A DNA stretch of 64,000 bases, from the NCBI GenBank assembly GCA_900545925.1, contig URAZ01000020.1, forward strand, positions 1 to 64,000, in the 5' to 3' direction. The position numbers and the translations under genes are program-made. The DNA comes from an uncultured Eubacteriales bacterium. GTDB taxonomy: Bacteria; Bacillota; Clostridia; Oscillospirales; Oscillospiraceae. Shown piece by piece: positions 51,804 through 61,200 of the stretch. A model generated the notes under the pieces. That model did no database searches, had not been told where the DNA came from, and worked only from the letters and a program-made list of their open reading frames with translations. Within the stretch, counting starts at the first letter, position 1, and every line of letters starts with the position of its first letter.

Positions 51804-54800
51804 TTATTCCTCTGGGCCTTCCTCCGTACCCGGATCGGGTTCCGGGCCGGGTTCGGGATTTGGATCTGGATCCGGGTCTGGGCCGGGGGTAACGGGCTCC
51901 GGCGCGCCGCAGAAGCGGCAGAAGCCGTCTACATAGCTGTGTGGATAGTTCTCATAGGTACCCGGCTGCTCCGTTTTGTCGCCGCAGTACACGCACTGCT
52001 TTACCTCAAGGCTGCAGGTGCATTCATCCACGACGATCTCATAGCTGTGCGGGTAGTCAAACGCGCCGGGCGCGTCGCGCTCAAACGTCTTGCCGCAGCC
52101 GCTGCACCGTGTCGTCTCATGACTGCAGGTGCAAAGGTCCAAGATAGCTTCCAGCGTGCCCTTGCAGACCTCCTTGTGGGTATAACCGCAGGTGCAGACC
52201 CAGTCCTGCAGACCGTCGTCCCATTCGTAGCGGTGTTCGGCGCGTGAGCCCTCGATCTCCTCGCCGCAGACCTCGCATTCTTCCCAGTGTTCCTGTTCGC
52301 TGACATGGATCGCAGGTCTATGGCTGAGCTTCTCGGACGGTTCACGCTTTTCATAGCCGCAGTCCATACAGCGGGAGACTGTCTCGCCCTCCTGTTTACA
52401 GGTGGCAGTGTCTTCTATGAATTCAAAACGGTGTTCCTCTTCGATTTGCTTTTCGCAGCGGCGGCAGGTCTTGCTGTGCTGCTCGTCGTTCTGTTCGATC
52501 GGTGTGATCTGCCAGTCGTGCAGTTCCGGATCTGTGATGGCTTTCTGGCACTTGAGGCAGAATTCATAGCACATCGTGCCGTCTTCTGTCTCGCGGTATT
52601 CCGTCTGCGGATGCTCACATGCGCGGATCTTGCCGCAGCTTGCGCAGACGGCCGGTTCTGTGCCGTCCTGCGACCACTGGTGTGAAACGTTCAGCGAGCC
52701 GTTGAGCATGGACACGCAGAACGCGTTTCCAATGTCGCCGCTGCCGACGTCGCGGCCATAGGCCAGCGTATAGCGCAGCACCAGCACGTCGCCGTCCTGC
52801 AATTCGTAATCAGCAAGACTCGTAGTCGGATAATAGGTTCCGCCGCCGATTGAATACAGCCAGCCGGAGCCGTATGCGAAGTCAAACTCTCCAACGGAGG
52901 TATCGTGGCAGCCGTTCAGGCTGATGCCTGCCAGATAGATGCTGCGCCAGAGCGCGGCATAGGGTGAATTTTCGCCAAAAATGCCGTCGATGGCGGCAAG
53001 GACGGAATCACGGTCCGAGCCGTAGTCGGACCAGCTGCCGTGTAGCGCGTTGGCGCTGGTGCCCATGCTGCTGCCGTTGCCGAGGCGTTTGAGATAGAAT
53101 TGACTGTCGAGACTGCCGTTATATGCGGCCTCAGAACTCGGCCAGCCGAACGTGTTAGCTGACGTTCCAAACGGGTCGCCCGCGTCGTAGCCCCAGACGG
53201 CCTTTGCTACGCTGTAGGACGCGGGTTCGCCGGAAAGCACCTCGTAGCTGAGCGGAGATGTCACGCCGAGGCCCAGCACCGTCATGTCGATGTAGATCGT
53301 CGCATGACCAATGGGCTCGCCCTCGCGGGTGCGTTCACCCAGAAGGGTCAGCGTAATCGTGTCGCTGTTGCCGTAGGCATCTTCACAGCTGATGACCAGC
53401 GTATGCTCGTTTTCGTCGCCCGCCGCCGGATTCTCCGGTACAAGCTTGTATTGCAGCCGATCGCCTGACGCGCCGCCGCTGCGCTGCACCACGCCGTCCA
53501 GCGTCACAACGGTATCGGAGGCAGTCATCTGCGCGATGCGCGTGCCGTCCTCCTTTTCGCTCCACGCGCTCACGGTCAGCATGATTTCCGTCCCGTTCAT
53601 CACCTTCTGCCCGTCGGTCAGATTCGTCTCGATGATAACCTTCCCGTCGCCGCGCAGCTTGTAGGGAACATTGATTCTGAAGGTGTACTGTTCTCCGGCT
53701 GCGGATTTGGCCGTTACGGTGAAGGTATTTTCGCCCTCGCTGCCGTCTTCGTTGACCAGCAGTTCGATCTGGCCGGACGCATCAGCGCCGAGTGCTTTTG
53801 TTCTGCCGCTGCCGGACTGATAACAGGAAACGTCGCTGATCTCGACGCCGCTGGCCGCGTCGCCGCCGGTCAGCGCCAGCGTATAGGCAAGAACGCCGTC
53901 CGTTACCTCGTCACTGTAGACCGTCTGTGCCGTTTTGTTCTGCCCGTTCGCACAGCGGATCGCGGTCTGTGTCCCGTTCAGCAGTGTATAGCGCAGTTCC
54001 AGACTCACATCGCCGGAATAGCGGAGCACATAAGTAAATGTCAGGTTTTTCAGACTGCCGTCGCTTTTCTGATACCGCGCCTGCACAGTCAGAGTATATT
54101 TGATCGACGCGGCGCCGTCCGGGATGCGTAGGACGGTGCTGCCGTCCGGGACGGCAAGCGTCTGTGCCGCGCCGCCCTCTGCGGCAAGACTGGCGGAAAT
54201 AATCCGCAGCTGCTCTGCATCCCGGCCATCCGGTTCAAGCCGGTAGCTGAATTCTCCGAGTTTCAACTCGGTGCGGAGGATCTCGGCGGAAACGCGGTCA
54301 CCGGGTTCGCAGACAATACTCTGCGCCTCGGTGCTGTTTTTCATCCAGACGAGATTCAGCCGGATATCCTGTTCCTCCTGCCATTCCAGCAGGAACGTGA
54401 ACGTCAGCTGCCGTGTCCGGCCGCCGCTGTTGATTTCGGTGAGAAGGGCGATCGTATAGGTATTTTTTCCGTCCGCATCGCTCTGGAGCGTCAGCGCGCC
54501 GCCGTCTGTCTGCAGCGTACCGCTCTGCCCATCTGCGCTGCGGTACTCGGCAGAGAGAATCTTCGCGTCCTCGGCGCTTTCGCCACCCAGACGGAAGCTG
54601 TAGCGCAGGAGATTTTCGCTGATTTCATCGCTTTTGACTGTGCGCGCCGCCTGTCTGCCGGGCTGGCAGCGCAGACTGGCCGCGCCGCCGCTGGCCAGAT
54701 TCCATTGCAGCTGCGCTTCCAAATCCAATTCGTCGGAATAGACCAGCACGAAGCAGAATTCGGTTTCCTGCTCCTGCCGCGTTCCATCCTCCAGCACATG

Positions 54801-55517
54801 CGTGCAGACAGCCTGCACGCGGAGCGTGTAATAGCTGTCCTCGCCCTGTGGGCCGACCTGCATTTCAATGCTGCCGCGGACATCCGCCGGTTCATAGGCG
54901 CCGTTGTTCTCCGAAAGCTGCACGCCGGTGATCTTCGTATCGACTGCGTCGAGTCCGCGCAGGTCCAGTTCATAGCGGAGATATCCGTCCGGAAGCTGCG
55001 CGGTGCGCACATCCTGCCGCACGGTCGTGTCCGCCGGGCAGATCGAGCGATACCGCTCCCCACCGTAGCGGTACCAGCTGAGCACCAGTCCGAGGTCGAG
55101 CGCATCGGGCTGCGCCTCGTCTCCGGCATCGTCCGTCTGGCCACCGGTTTCCTCGCCGGGCTGTTCACTGCTTGCCTGTCCGGGCTGCGGCTCAGGCGTG
55201 GGCTGCGGCTGCTCGGGGGATTTCTCGGGCGTCTCGTCGGTGTTCTCCTCCGGCGGCTGCTCCGGCTGCTGCTCCTGCTCCGACTTGCCGCCGCCCGAAC
55301 TGTCTTCATGCGAAAGCGGCGCGGCGGCAAGCGTTCCGCCGTCTCCGTCGCCAAAACTCAGACGTCTGACCGGCTGGATATTCTCCTTTCGTATCGGGTT
55401 TTCCGGCTCCTTCTGCTGCATCTGCAGCGCAGGAAGCACGACCGGCGCCAGCAGCGCGGCAGTCAAAACCACGCCGAACAAAACGCGGAACCAGCGCATA
55501 TTCCAAAGCTTTCTCAT
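51804..55517 (-). CDS. Membrane-anchored DUF4430 surface protein with Cys-rich tail
   Basis: The 1237-residue protein has one N-terminal membrane anchor (about 8-30) and a Pro/Glu/Gln-rich spacer (about 60-150). Several related beta domains (about 150-730) each contain a variant of YRLEPDGRDAEQL or YSFRLGGESAEDA. A DUF4430 domain at about 735-945 ends in GSGWLYSIGGGTYYPTTSL and DGDVLVLRYTLAYGRDVG; this is the transcobalamin C-terminal-like fold. From about 955 to 1215 the tail carries at least eight CxxC pairs, such as CASCGK, CRRCEK, CMDCGY, CEVCGE, CSGCGK and CRFCGA. A Pro/Asp/Glu finish follows. The start at MRKLWNMRW has GGAGG 6 bases upstream. It is first behind the B12-type leader. Confidence 0.85.
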   Translation of the reverse strand: MRKLWNMRWFRVLFGVVLTAALLAPVVLPALQMQQKEPENPIRKENIQPVRRLSFGDGDGGTLAAAPLSHEDSSGGGKSEQEQQPEQPPEENTDETPEKSPEQPQPTPEPQPGQASSEQPGEETGGQTDDAGDEAQPDALDLGLVLSWYRYGGERYRSICPADTTVRQDVRTAQLPDGYLRYELDLRGLDAVDTKITGVQLSENNGAYEPADVRGSIEMQVGPQGEDSYYTLRVQAVCTHVLEDGTRQEQETEFCFVLVYSDELDLEAQLQWNLASGGAASLRCQPGRQAARTVKSDEISENLLRYSFRLGGESAEDAKILSAEYRSADGQSGTLQTDGGALTLQSDADGKNTYTIALLTEINSGGRTRQLTFTFLLEWQEEQDIRLNLVWMKNSTEAQSIVCEPGDRVSAEILRTELKLGEFSYRLEPDGRDAEQLRIISASLAAEGGAAQTLAVPDGSTVLRIPDGAASIKYTLTVQARYQKSDGSLKNLTFTYVLRYSGDVSLELRYTLLNGTQTAIRCANGQNKTAQTVYSDEVTDGVLAYTLALTGGDAASGVEISDVSCYQSGSGRTKALGADASGQIELLVNEDGSEGENTFTVTAKSAAGEQYTFRINVPYKLRGDGKVIIETNLTDGQKVMNGTEIMLTVSAWSEKEDGTRIAQMTASDTVVTLDGVVQRSGGASGDRLQYKLVPENPAAGDENEHTLVISCEDAYGNSDTITLTLLGERTREGEPIGHATIYIDMTVLGLGVTSPLSYEVLSGEPASYSVAKAVWGYDAGDPFGTSANTFGWPSSEAAYNGSLDSQFYLKRLGNGSSMGTSANALHGSWSDYGSDRDSVLAAIDGIFGENSPYAALWRSIYLAGISLNGCHDTSVGEFDFAYGSGWLYSIGGGTYYPTTSLADYELQDGDVLVLRYTLAYGRDVGSGDIGNAFCVSMLNGSLNVSHQWSQDGTEPAVCASCGKIRACEHPQTEYRETEDGTMCYEFCLKCQKAITDPELHDWQITPIEQNDEQHSKTCRRCEKQIEEEHRFEFIEDTATCKQEGETVSRCMDCGYEKREPSEKLSHRPAIHVSEQEHWEECEVCGEEIEGSRAEHRYEWDDGLQDWVCTCGYTHKEVCKGTLEAILDLCTCSHETTRCSGCGKTFERDAPGAFDYPHSYEIVVDECTCSLEVKQCVYCGDKTEQPGTYENYPHSYVDGFCRFCGAPEPVTPGPDPDPDPNPEPGPEPDPGTEEGPEE

Positions 55518-55530
55518 AGAGGCCTCCAGT

Positions 55531-55570
55531 GCAAAACAAAAACACCCGATCCGCACACGGATCCGGTGTT
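55531..55570 (-). terminator. Leader terminator of the DUF4430 operon
   Basis: A 13-bp inverted repeat (55541-55553 with 55558-55570, one mismatch) is followed on the minus strand by TTTGTTTTG. It lies between the riboswitch-like element and the first gene, 14 bases before that gene's start, and is the likely expression platform. Confidence 0.88.
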
Positions 55571-55750
55571 CGCAGCTATAACCGAAGAGAGCAATTCTCC
55601 TGACTTGCGATCTGGGCGGATATCCGCCCGCGTGCTGCTCCTACCTTCTCACGGTTTCCCGCAATGGCTGTCTTTCGACCCGGCGCTTTCGCGCTTCGGA
55701 GCGGCCCTCTCGCGCACAGTTCTTTCGAGTAGGTCCATTCTTTTTTCACC
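55571..55750 (-). promoter_or_regulatory. Probable cobalamin riboswitch
   Basis: Read on the minus strand, the leader has cobalamin-riboswitch pieces in the right order. GCGGGAAACCGTGAGAAGG (55662-55644) comes first and GGAGCAGCACGCG (55641-55629) second. A short hairpin GGGCGG to CCGCCC (55615-55630) comes third. The B12-box-like AAGTCAGGAGAATTGC (55606-55591) comes last. A terminator follows. The core differs in places from the classical consensus (GCACGCG where CCCCGC is common, AATTGC where ACCTGCC is common), so it may be a variant class. The DUF4430 genes downstream support the call. Confidence 0.7.
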
Positions 55751-55934
55751 ATATCCTGCCGAACACCGCGGCAAAATACAGCTACACATCTTCGTTATTC
55801 GATTGCTTTTATCATACCGCAGCCGGGCGGAAAAGTCCACTGTTTTTTGCTCCTCTTTTCGCGCAAAAGGCTCCCCTAAAAAGAGGAACCAGCGTAAAGC
55901 GCCTGAGTGGGTTGAGCGGCAGGCAGCAGCGAAA

Positions 55935-56024
55935 AGCGGAAGTCCAATGTGAATTCGTACTGCCTGCAGCCCCCTCCGACTCGGCGGAGCGCACCCACGA
56001 AGCCCCCTCCGAGAGGGGAGCCTT
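55935..56024. repeat. Intergenic repeat block with a piece of the dispersed element
   Basis: GAATTCGTACTGCCTGC (55951-55967) matches part of the element at 2014-2103. Next to it, CCCCCTCCG is repeated at 55969-55977 and 56003-56011 with an inverted GAGAGGGGAG. No gene is seen here. This fills the gap between the B12-type leader and the next terminator. Confidence 0.5.
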
Positions 56025-56030
56025 AGTGAC

Positions 56031-56065
56031 AAGAAAAAGCCTCTCCCGAGGTGGGAGAGGCTTTT
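56031..56065 (-). terminator. Terminator of the 660-residue surface protein gene
   Basis: Stem AAAAGCCTCTCCC (56035-56047) with GGGAGAGGCTTTT (56053-56065), followed on the minus strand by TCTTGTC. It lies 34 bases past the stop. Confidence 0.88.
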
Positions 56066-56098
56066 GTGTGGGGTTCAATCGTGTGATTTGTCAGGTAA

Positions 56099-58081
56099 TT
56101 ATCCAATCGTCGTGATAACGATCTTGACGTTCTTGTTGGTGCCGAAAACAGCTTCCAAGCCGGCCACATCGTCAATCAGGATTTGAACAGTTGCCATTTT
56201 GCCTTCTGCCCGAATCTGATCCATAACGTCCCAATAAGGCGCAGAATAGTTCAGCTTTTCGCCTGCATTGCCCTTGAACTTTTCGTTCTTCACTTCGTCA
56301 CCGTTAACCTCAACAGTGACACAGATCGGGTCTACAACGATATACTCGACATAGATCTCTTCCTCGCCTGCACGGATGACATCAAAGAGGTTTCTGTCGT
56401 CCTTCGTGACTTTCGTTTCATAGGTATCGCCTTCGTAGTCGAAGGTAACAGAAACGAATTCCTGACTGCTCAGATCCCACGGATTTTTCATGACGTATTC
56501 CTGCTTGGCCGCGTCATACTTGAGCGCCGGGCATGTATTCCACTGCGGATACTTGTGGTTGAGCTTGATGTTCGTCACATTGCTGATGATCTCACCGGCG
56601 GTGTTCTTGATGGTCACATGGATGCGGTTGCGGAGGTTGACGCCGAAGGAGAGGGTGCCGGTGACAGGCTCCTGATTCCCCTTTGTGCCGGTGACGGAAA
56701 CATTGATCTTCGTATAGTTACCGGTGATCTTCACAACGCGATACCAAACCGTCTTGGAGTTACCTGTTGCATCGGACGCGATCTGCTTAAACGCAGGGTT
56801 CGCTTCAAAGTTGAATGTAAGCTTTGCGTCCGTGTTGGCCGTAGCCGTGACCTTGAACTCGCTGCCGAGGTAGAGCAGAGCACCCTCCGAAATACTGGAG
56901 GTGACCTTTACTTCGGTCAGAGCCTCTTCCCACGTTGCAGTGTAGGTCGCATTGGCGGTAACAGTCTCAGCAACTTCGGGTTCCCAGCCGAGGAAGACGT
57001 AGCCTTCACGGGTGGGAGTGCCGTCGAATGCGGGGGTCGCGTCGCCTTCCTTGACGGTGTAGGTCTGGTCAGCGAATGCAGCGCCGTCAACGCCATCGGT
57101 GTAGGTGACGGTGAACTCCTTCACTTCCGGGGTGGGGGCGGTGTGGGTGATATCGATGTAAATGGGGGCTTCGGATTTGATGTACTGCCAAACGCTCTTG
57201 GCGGAATTATAGTACCAAGTCACCGTCTGGGTTTCGGGTTCACCATCTGCAAGATAATGTGTGCCGTACTTGTTTCCAAGTTCATGGTTGTACGCATTCA
57301 GATACTTGTTGGCATCGAGGGTCATGACGCAAGCCCACGGATAGGTGTACTTAGACAGAACCGAGCCGTCATTGGCAACGACATCACCAAGAGTATATGC
57401 GTCATCAACCTCGGTGATATAATCGAACCATGCCTGATGGTCATAGGTATCACACCACATGTAGACAGCGCCCAAGGATGAGCTGGTCGAGTTGACATAG
57501 TTGCGGAAGCGCTTTACGTCATCGACGGTGGGCTTGCTGGGCTTGTTGATATCGCCATCGTTGACATTGATGGTAAAGGTTGCAGTCTCTTCATACCAGG
57601 TACGACCGCCCTGAATGTTAATCAGGCCATAATTGTAGTAATACTTAACAGTAACCGTCGTGGAACCAACTGCAAGTGCCGTGTAGTTGAATTGCAGACA
57701 AGGCGGATTGGTCGTGAATTCATTGCCTGCCCACGGTTCAAGCGAGAACGAGAAGTCGCCAATGACGCCTTCGTTTGAAACCGTGACGCTGCCTTCCTTG
57801 GGAACAGCATAGTTCACAGGCGTGACCGTGCCATATCCGACAACAGTGTTTCTCGGGAGTCTCTGCCAAAAGCCAGTCTCACCGGCGCCTTTTGCTGCAC
57901 TGCCGTCCTTCATATCGCGGAGATGCGAAAAGCTGGACGGAGTTCCCTTTTCCAAACTGGCATCGCCAAGTTTGGTCCTACCGAGATTAACTGTTGTTTC
58001 CGCCGCCATGGCCATCGGGATCATGCTGAGGAGCATGGTCAGGGCGAGGAGCAGGGAAATGAGTTTTTTGGCTTTCTTCAT
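56099..58081 (-). CDS. Exported InlB-repeat surface protein
   Basis: The 660-residue protein has a signal peptide (LISLLLALTMLLSMIPMAMA, cleavage near residue 27). Beta-rich domains follow, and there is one InlB B-type repeat at about 328-390 (VTYTDGVDGAAFADQTYTVKE to YTATWEEAL). That repeat is very close to one in the neighbouring SLH protein (VTYTDGVENEEVFADQVY), so the two share ancestry. No anchoring motif is visible, so it may be secreted or bind the wall through its partner. A GGAG site lies just before the ATG. It is followed by a terminator and preceded by paired hairpins. Confidence 0.82.
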   Translation of the reverse strand: MKKAKKLISLLLALTMLLSMIPMAMAAETTVNLGRTKLGDASLEKGTPSSFSHLRDMKDGSAAKGAGETGFWQRLPRNTVVGYGTVTPVNYAVPKEGSVTVSNEGVIGDFSFSLEPWAGNEFTTNPPCLQFNYTALAVGSTTVTVKYYYNYGLINIQGGRTWYEETATFTINVNDGDINKPSKPTVDDVKRFRNYVNSTSSSLGAVYMWCDTYDHQAWFDYITEVDDAYTLGDVVANDGSVLSKYTYPWACVMTLDANKYLNAYNHELGNKYGTHYLADGEPETQTVTWYYNSAKSVWQYIKSEAPIYIDITHTAPTPEVKEFTVTYTDGVDGAAFADQTYTVKEGDATPAFDGTPTREGYVFLGWEPEVAETVTANATYTATWEEALTEVKVTSSISEGALLYLGSEFKVTATANTDAKLTFNFEANPAFKQIASDATGNSKTVWYRVVKITGNYTKINVSVTGTKGNQEPVTGTLSFGVNLRNRIHVTIKNTAGEIISNVTNIKLNHKYPQWNTCPALKYDAAKQEYVMKNPWDLSSQEFVSVTFDYEGDTYETKVTKDDRNLFDVIRAGEEEIYVEYIVVDPICVTVEVNGDEVKNEKFKGNAGEKLNYSAPYWDVMDQIRAEGKMATVQILIDDVAGLEAVFGTNKNVKIVITTIG

Positions 58082-58107
58082 GTTCGTTCTCCTTCTTTTT
58101 AAACGGC

Positions 58108-58220
58108 ATCTGAGCCAGTCGGCAAAAGCTTCGGCGGTTAAGCGGAAGGGCTGCTGCCGAATGGCTCAGAAGACCTTTTATTTCTCCCAGCCGCTGCCGC
58201 CGAAACGGCGGCAGCGGCTG
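58108..58220. repeat. Two nested hairpins between the surface protein genes
   Basis: TCTGAGCCA (58108-58116) is inverted at 58162-58170, and a perfect 15-bp stem CAGCCGCTGCCGCCG (58188-58202) with loop AAA is inverted at 58206-58220. The second may end the SLH gene, although no T run follows on the minus strand. Confidence 0.6.
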
Positions 58221-58259
58221 AAATGCTGGGTTATACTGGGGATTCAGGGGTTGTGCGAA

Positions 58260-61200
58260 TTACTCGTACAGCGACCAGTTGGGGTCGGCGTTCAGAGCCG
58301 TCCACTTTTCGGAATCCTTGACGGTGTAGGAATGGCTGTTGGTGGCCTCCTGCACATCGAGGTAGTACCACTTATCGGCGGTGTTGTCGCTCCAGGTCTT
58401 CATGCCGGGCAGGAATGCGTCGGCGGACTTGGGTGCGCGGCCGGTGGCACGGTTGATCATGGCCATGAGTTCAGCACGGGTCACGTTTCTGTCCGGACGG
58501 AAGGAGCCGTCGGGATAGCCGGTGATCCAGCCAAGCTTGGCGCAGATGGCGATGGCGTTGGCTGCCCAGTAGCTGGCAGACACGTCGTTGAAGTAGTTCG
58601 CAGCGCCAGCCGTCTCGGTGAAGTTGGCGAGCATCGCTGCGAGTTCCGCACGGGTGATGGCTTCATTCGGGCGGAAATAGCCGTTGGAACTGTCGGTGAT
58701 AACGCCGGCGTTGTTCAGAGTCGCAACGTAGGTGTTGTACCAGCTGCCGGTGGCGACATCGCGGAAGCCACTCTTGGTGGAGTAATAGGTCTTGCGGGAG
58801 CCTTCGTCCATGAGACGGAAGAGGATCGCGGCCGTCTCAGCGCGGGTGATGTTGCCCGTGGGCTTCACGGTGCCGTCGGGATAACCCTGAACGTACGCGA
58901 AGTGATCAGACGTGTTCAGCTTCGGGGTGGTCTTCTTGATGGTGACGCCGGGCAGGGCGATCAGGAACCACTTGGCGTAGATCGTCGTATCCTGCGTCAG
59001 CACAGTCGCAAAGTTGTACGGGGTTCTGTAGGTCTTGTCAGTGTACCAGCCGTCGAAGATGTAGCCGCCGTTGACGGGATCCTTGGGCTTCGCAACTGCA
59101 TTGCCGTGACGAACCGTGACCGGGTCAATGCGGGAGCCGCCCATGGTGTCGAAGGTCAGGGTGTGGAAGTCCAGATCGTAGTAAACCGACAGGATGGTGT
59201 AGACAGGCTTGCCGTCCGCGCCGGGATAGGGCCGGATGGCGGTGTCAGTCAGCTTGCTCAGGGTGCTGTTGACGTTGATGTGATGCGTTGCACTGTAATC
59301 CTTGACAACCGCGGTGACGGTGGTGTCCTTCTTGGCGCTCAGGTGCTCGACCTCAGCGTTGGCAAGATCATAGGAGCCGTCGGGCAGCTGCTTGATGTGC
59401 AGGACGTCGTAGCGGACATAAATGTCGCCGATCGGGGTGGACGTCAGTTCAAACTTGGCGTAGATGGTCTTGTCGGCTTCCAGAACCGTTGCAAAATCAT
59501 ACTCGGCGCTGAATTCGGGATCGACATACCAGCCGATGAACGTGTACTTGTCCTTGGTCGGGTCAGTGGGCTTCGCAACGGTCAGACCGTGACGAACCTT
59601 GACCGGAGCGATGGTGGAGCCGCCCATGGTGTCGAACGTCAGGGTATGGAAGTCCAGATCGTAGTAGACATTGAGCTTCAGGATCGTCGCCGGATCATCC
59701 ACGGTAACAACGCCGGAGACAACGCTCTTGACGCTGTTGTAGGAATAGTGCGCGCCGTATCTGTTGGGATCCGGGGTGATCGTGACCGTCGTATCAAATA
59801 CGCCGGTGGGGGTCGTGTCTACTTCCTTTTCCATATAAGAGCCGTCGGGCTCCTGCAGGAAGTAGTGGATCTCGTAGCGGTAGGTGTTGGCCGAATAGGA
59901 GAACGTGAGAACCTTGTTGTATTCATCAAGGATCATCGTCTTGCTGGGTGCGTCCGGCGTGTAGCCGACCACGTCTGCGGCCTGCTCGGTCACTTCGGTG
60001 TCGAACGTCTGATCGGTCACGACCTTTTCAGGCGCGAGAACCTTATTGTCGCCTTCACGCAGGTATTTGACCGTGTAGCTCACGTCGGTCTTTGCCGTGT
60101 AGCGCCCGTAGAGCTCCCACTTCTTGGCTATGGACAGAGCGTTCAGCTTGTGACTGGCGGTTCCGATATCCTTTTTGGCTTCATACCAGCCGTCGAAGTC
60201 ATAACCGGTCTTTTCGCCGGTCGGCAGGACGCATGCGCCGGGTTCAAGCTCGCTGACATAGAGCGTAGCGCTTTCGATCTCGTTGTTGTCCTTATCGAGG
60301 TAGTGGAGATGGACAGGCCAGTTCCAGTATGCCGTGATAACGCGGTCGCCAGTCGAGCCAGTGGGGATCTCGGTGATCTTCTGGCCGTTCTCGTCGTGCC
60401 ACTCAAGGAACGTCTTGCCCCAGTCAGCGCCGGTCGCATCGGCCAGCGTGATGGTATCGCTCTCAACCGTGTACGTCGTGGGGTTGGTGCTGGTGGCCTT
60501 GCCGTCGTTGTATACATACTGAATGGTGTACTCAATGGGCGTAAATTTGCCGTAGAGCTTCCATTCCTTGGCCATGTACAGCTTTTCGACCTTAGCTTTT
60601 ACGCCAATATCAGCTGTTTTCTGATACCAGCCGCTGAATTCGTAACCATCTTCTGCATTCGGAGTCCACAGGCTGTAGGTGGCATAGTCAACAGAGTCAA
60701 CCGTGTCCATCTTCTTTTCTACCCACGCACCGGTTTCATCCGGGAGGTAGTACTTGACTGTGAACGTCTTCTTCTCCCACTGTGCAGTGAAGATCACGCC
60801 GCCCGCGGTGATGGTGTAGGTGTCGCCAGCCTTGAGGAGCGTTTCATCGGCTGCATCGTCTGCGCCGTCAGCGTCAAGGCGGGCGGCATCATTTTCATCC
60901 GGAATGACTTTAACGCTCCAGCCCTCGAAGATATAACCTTCGCGGGTCGGGTCGGCGGGCATGGTGAAGGTGTCGCCAGCGAAGTAGAAGTCGTAGAAGT
61001 CGATCGCGCCATCGTCATAGGTGTAGTTGACAGCGGGCATATTCTCGACGTTCTCAGCACCGGCTCTGAACGTAACGGATGCGAGGTTCAGGTTGCCGGA
61101 GAGCTGGTAGCCGTTCTCATCGTCCGTCGGGTAGCCAGCTTCGGTCATGTAGTCGCTGTTGTCCGCTTTGAACAGATATGTCCATGCGATCTTCTCAGCC

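Noticed and set aside
55571..55750. c-di-GMP riboswitch in the same leader
   Set aside because: The GAAA-containing part lacks the GEMM core, whereas the B12-box-like and G-rich blocks fit cobalamin better.
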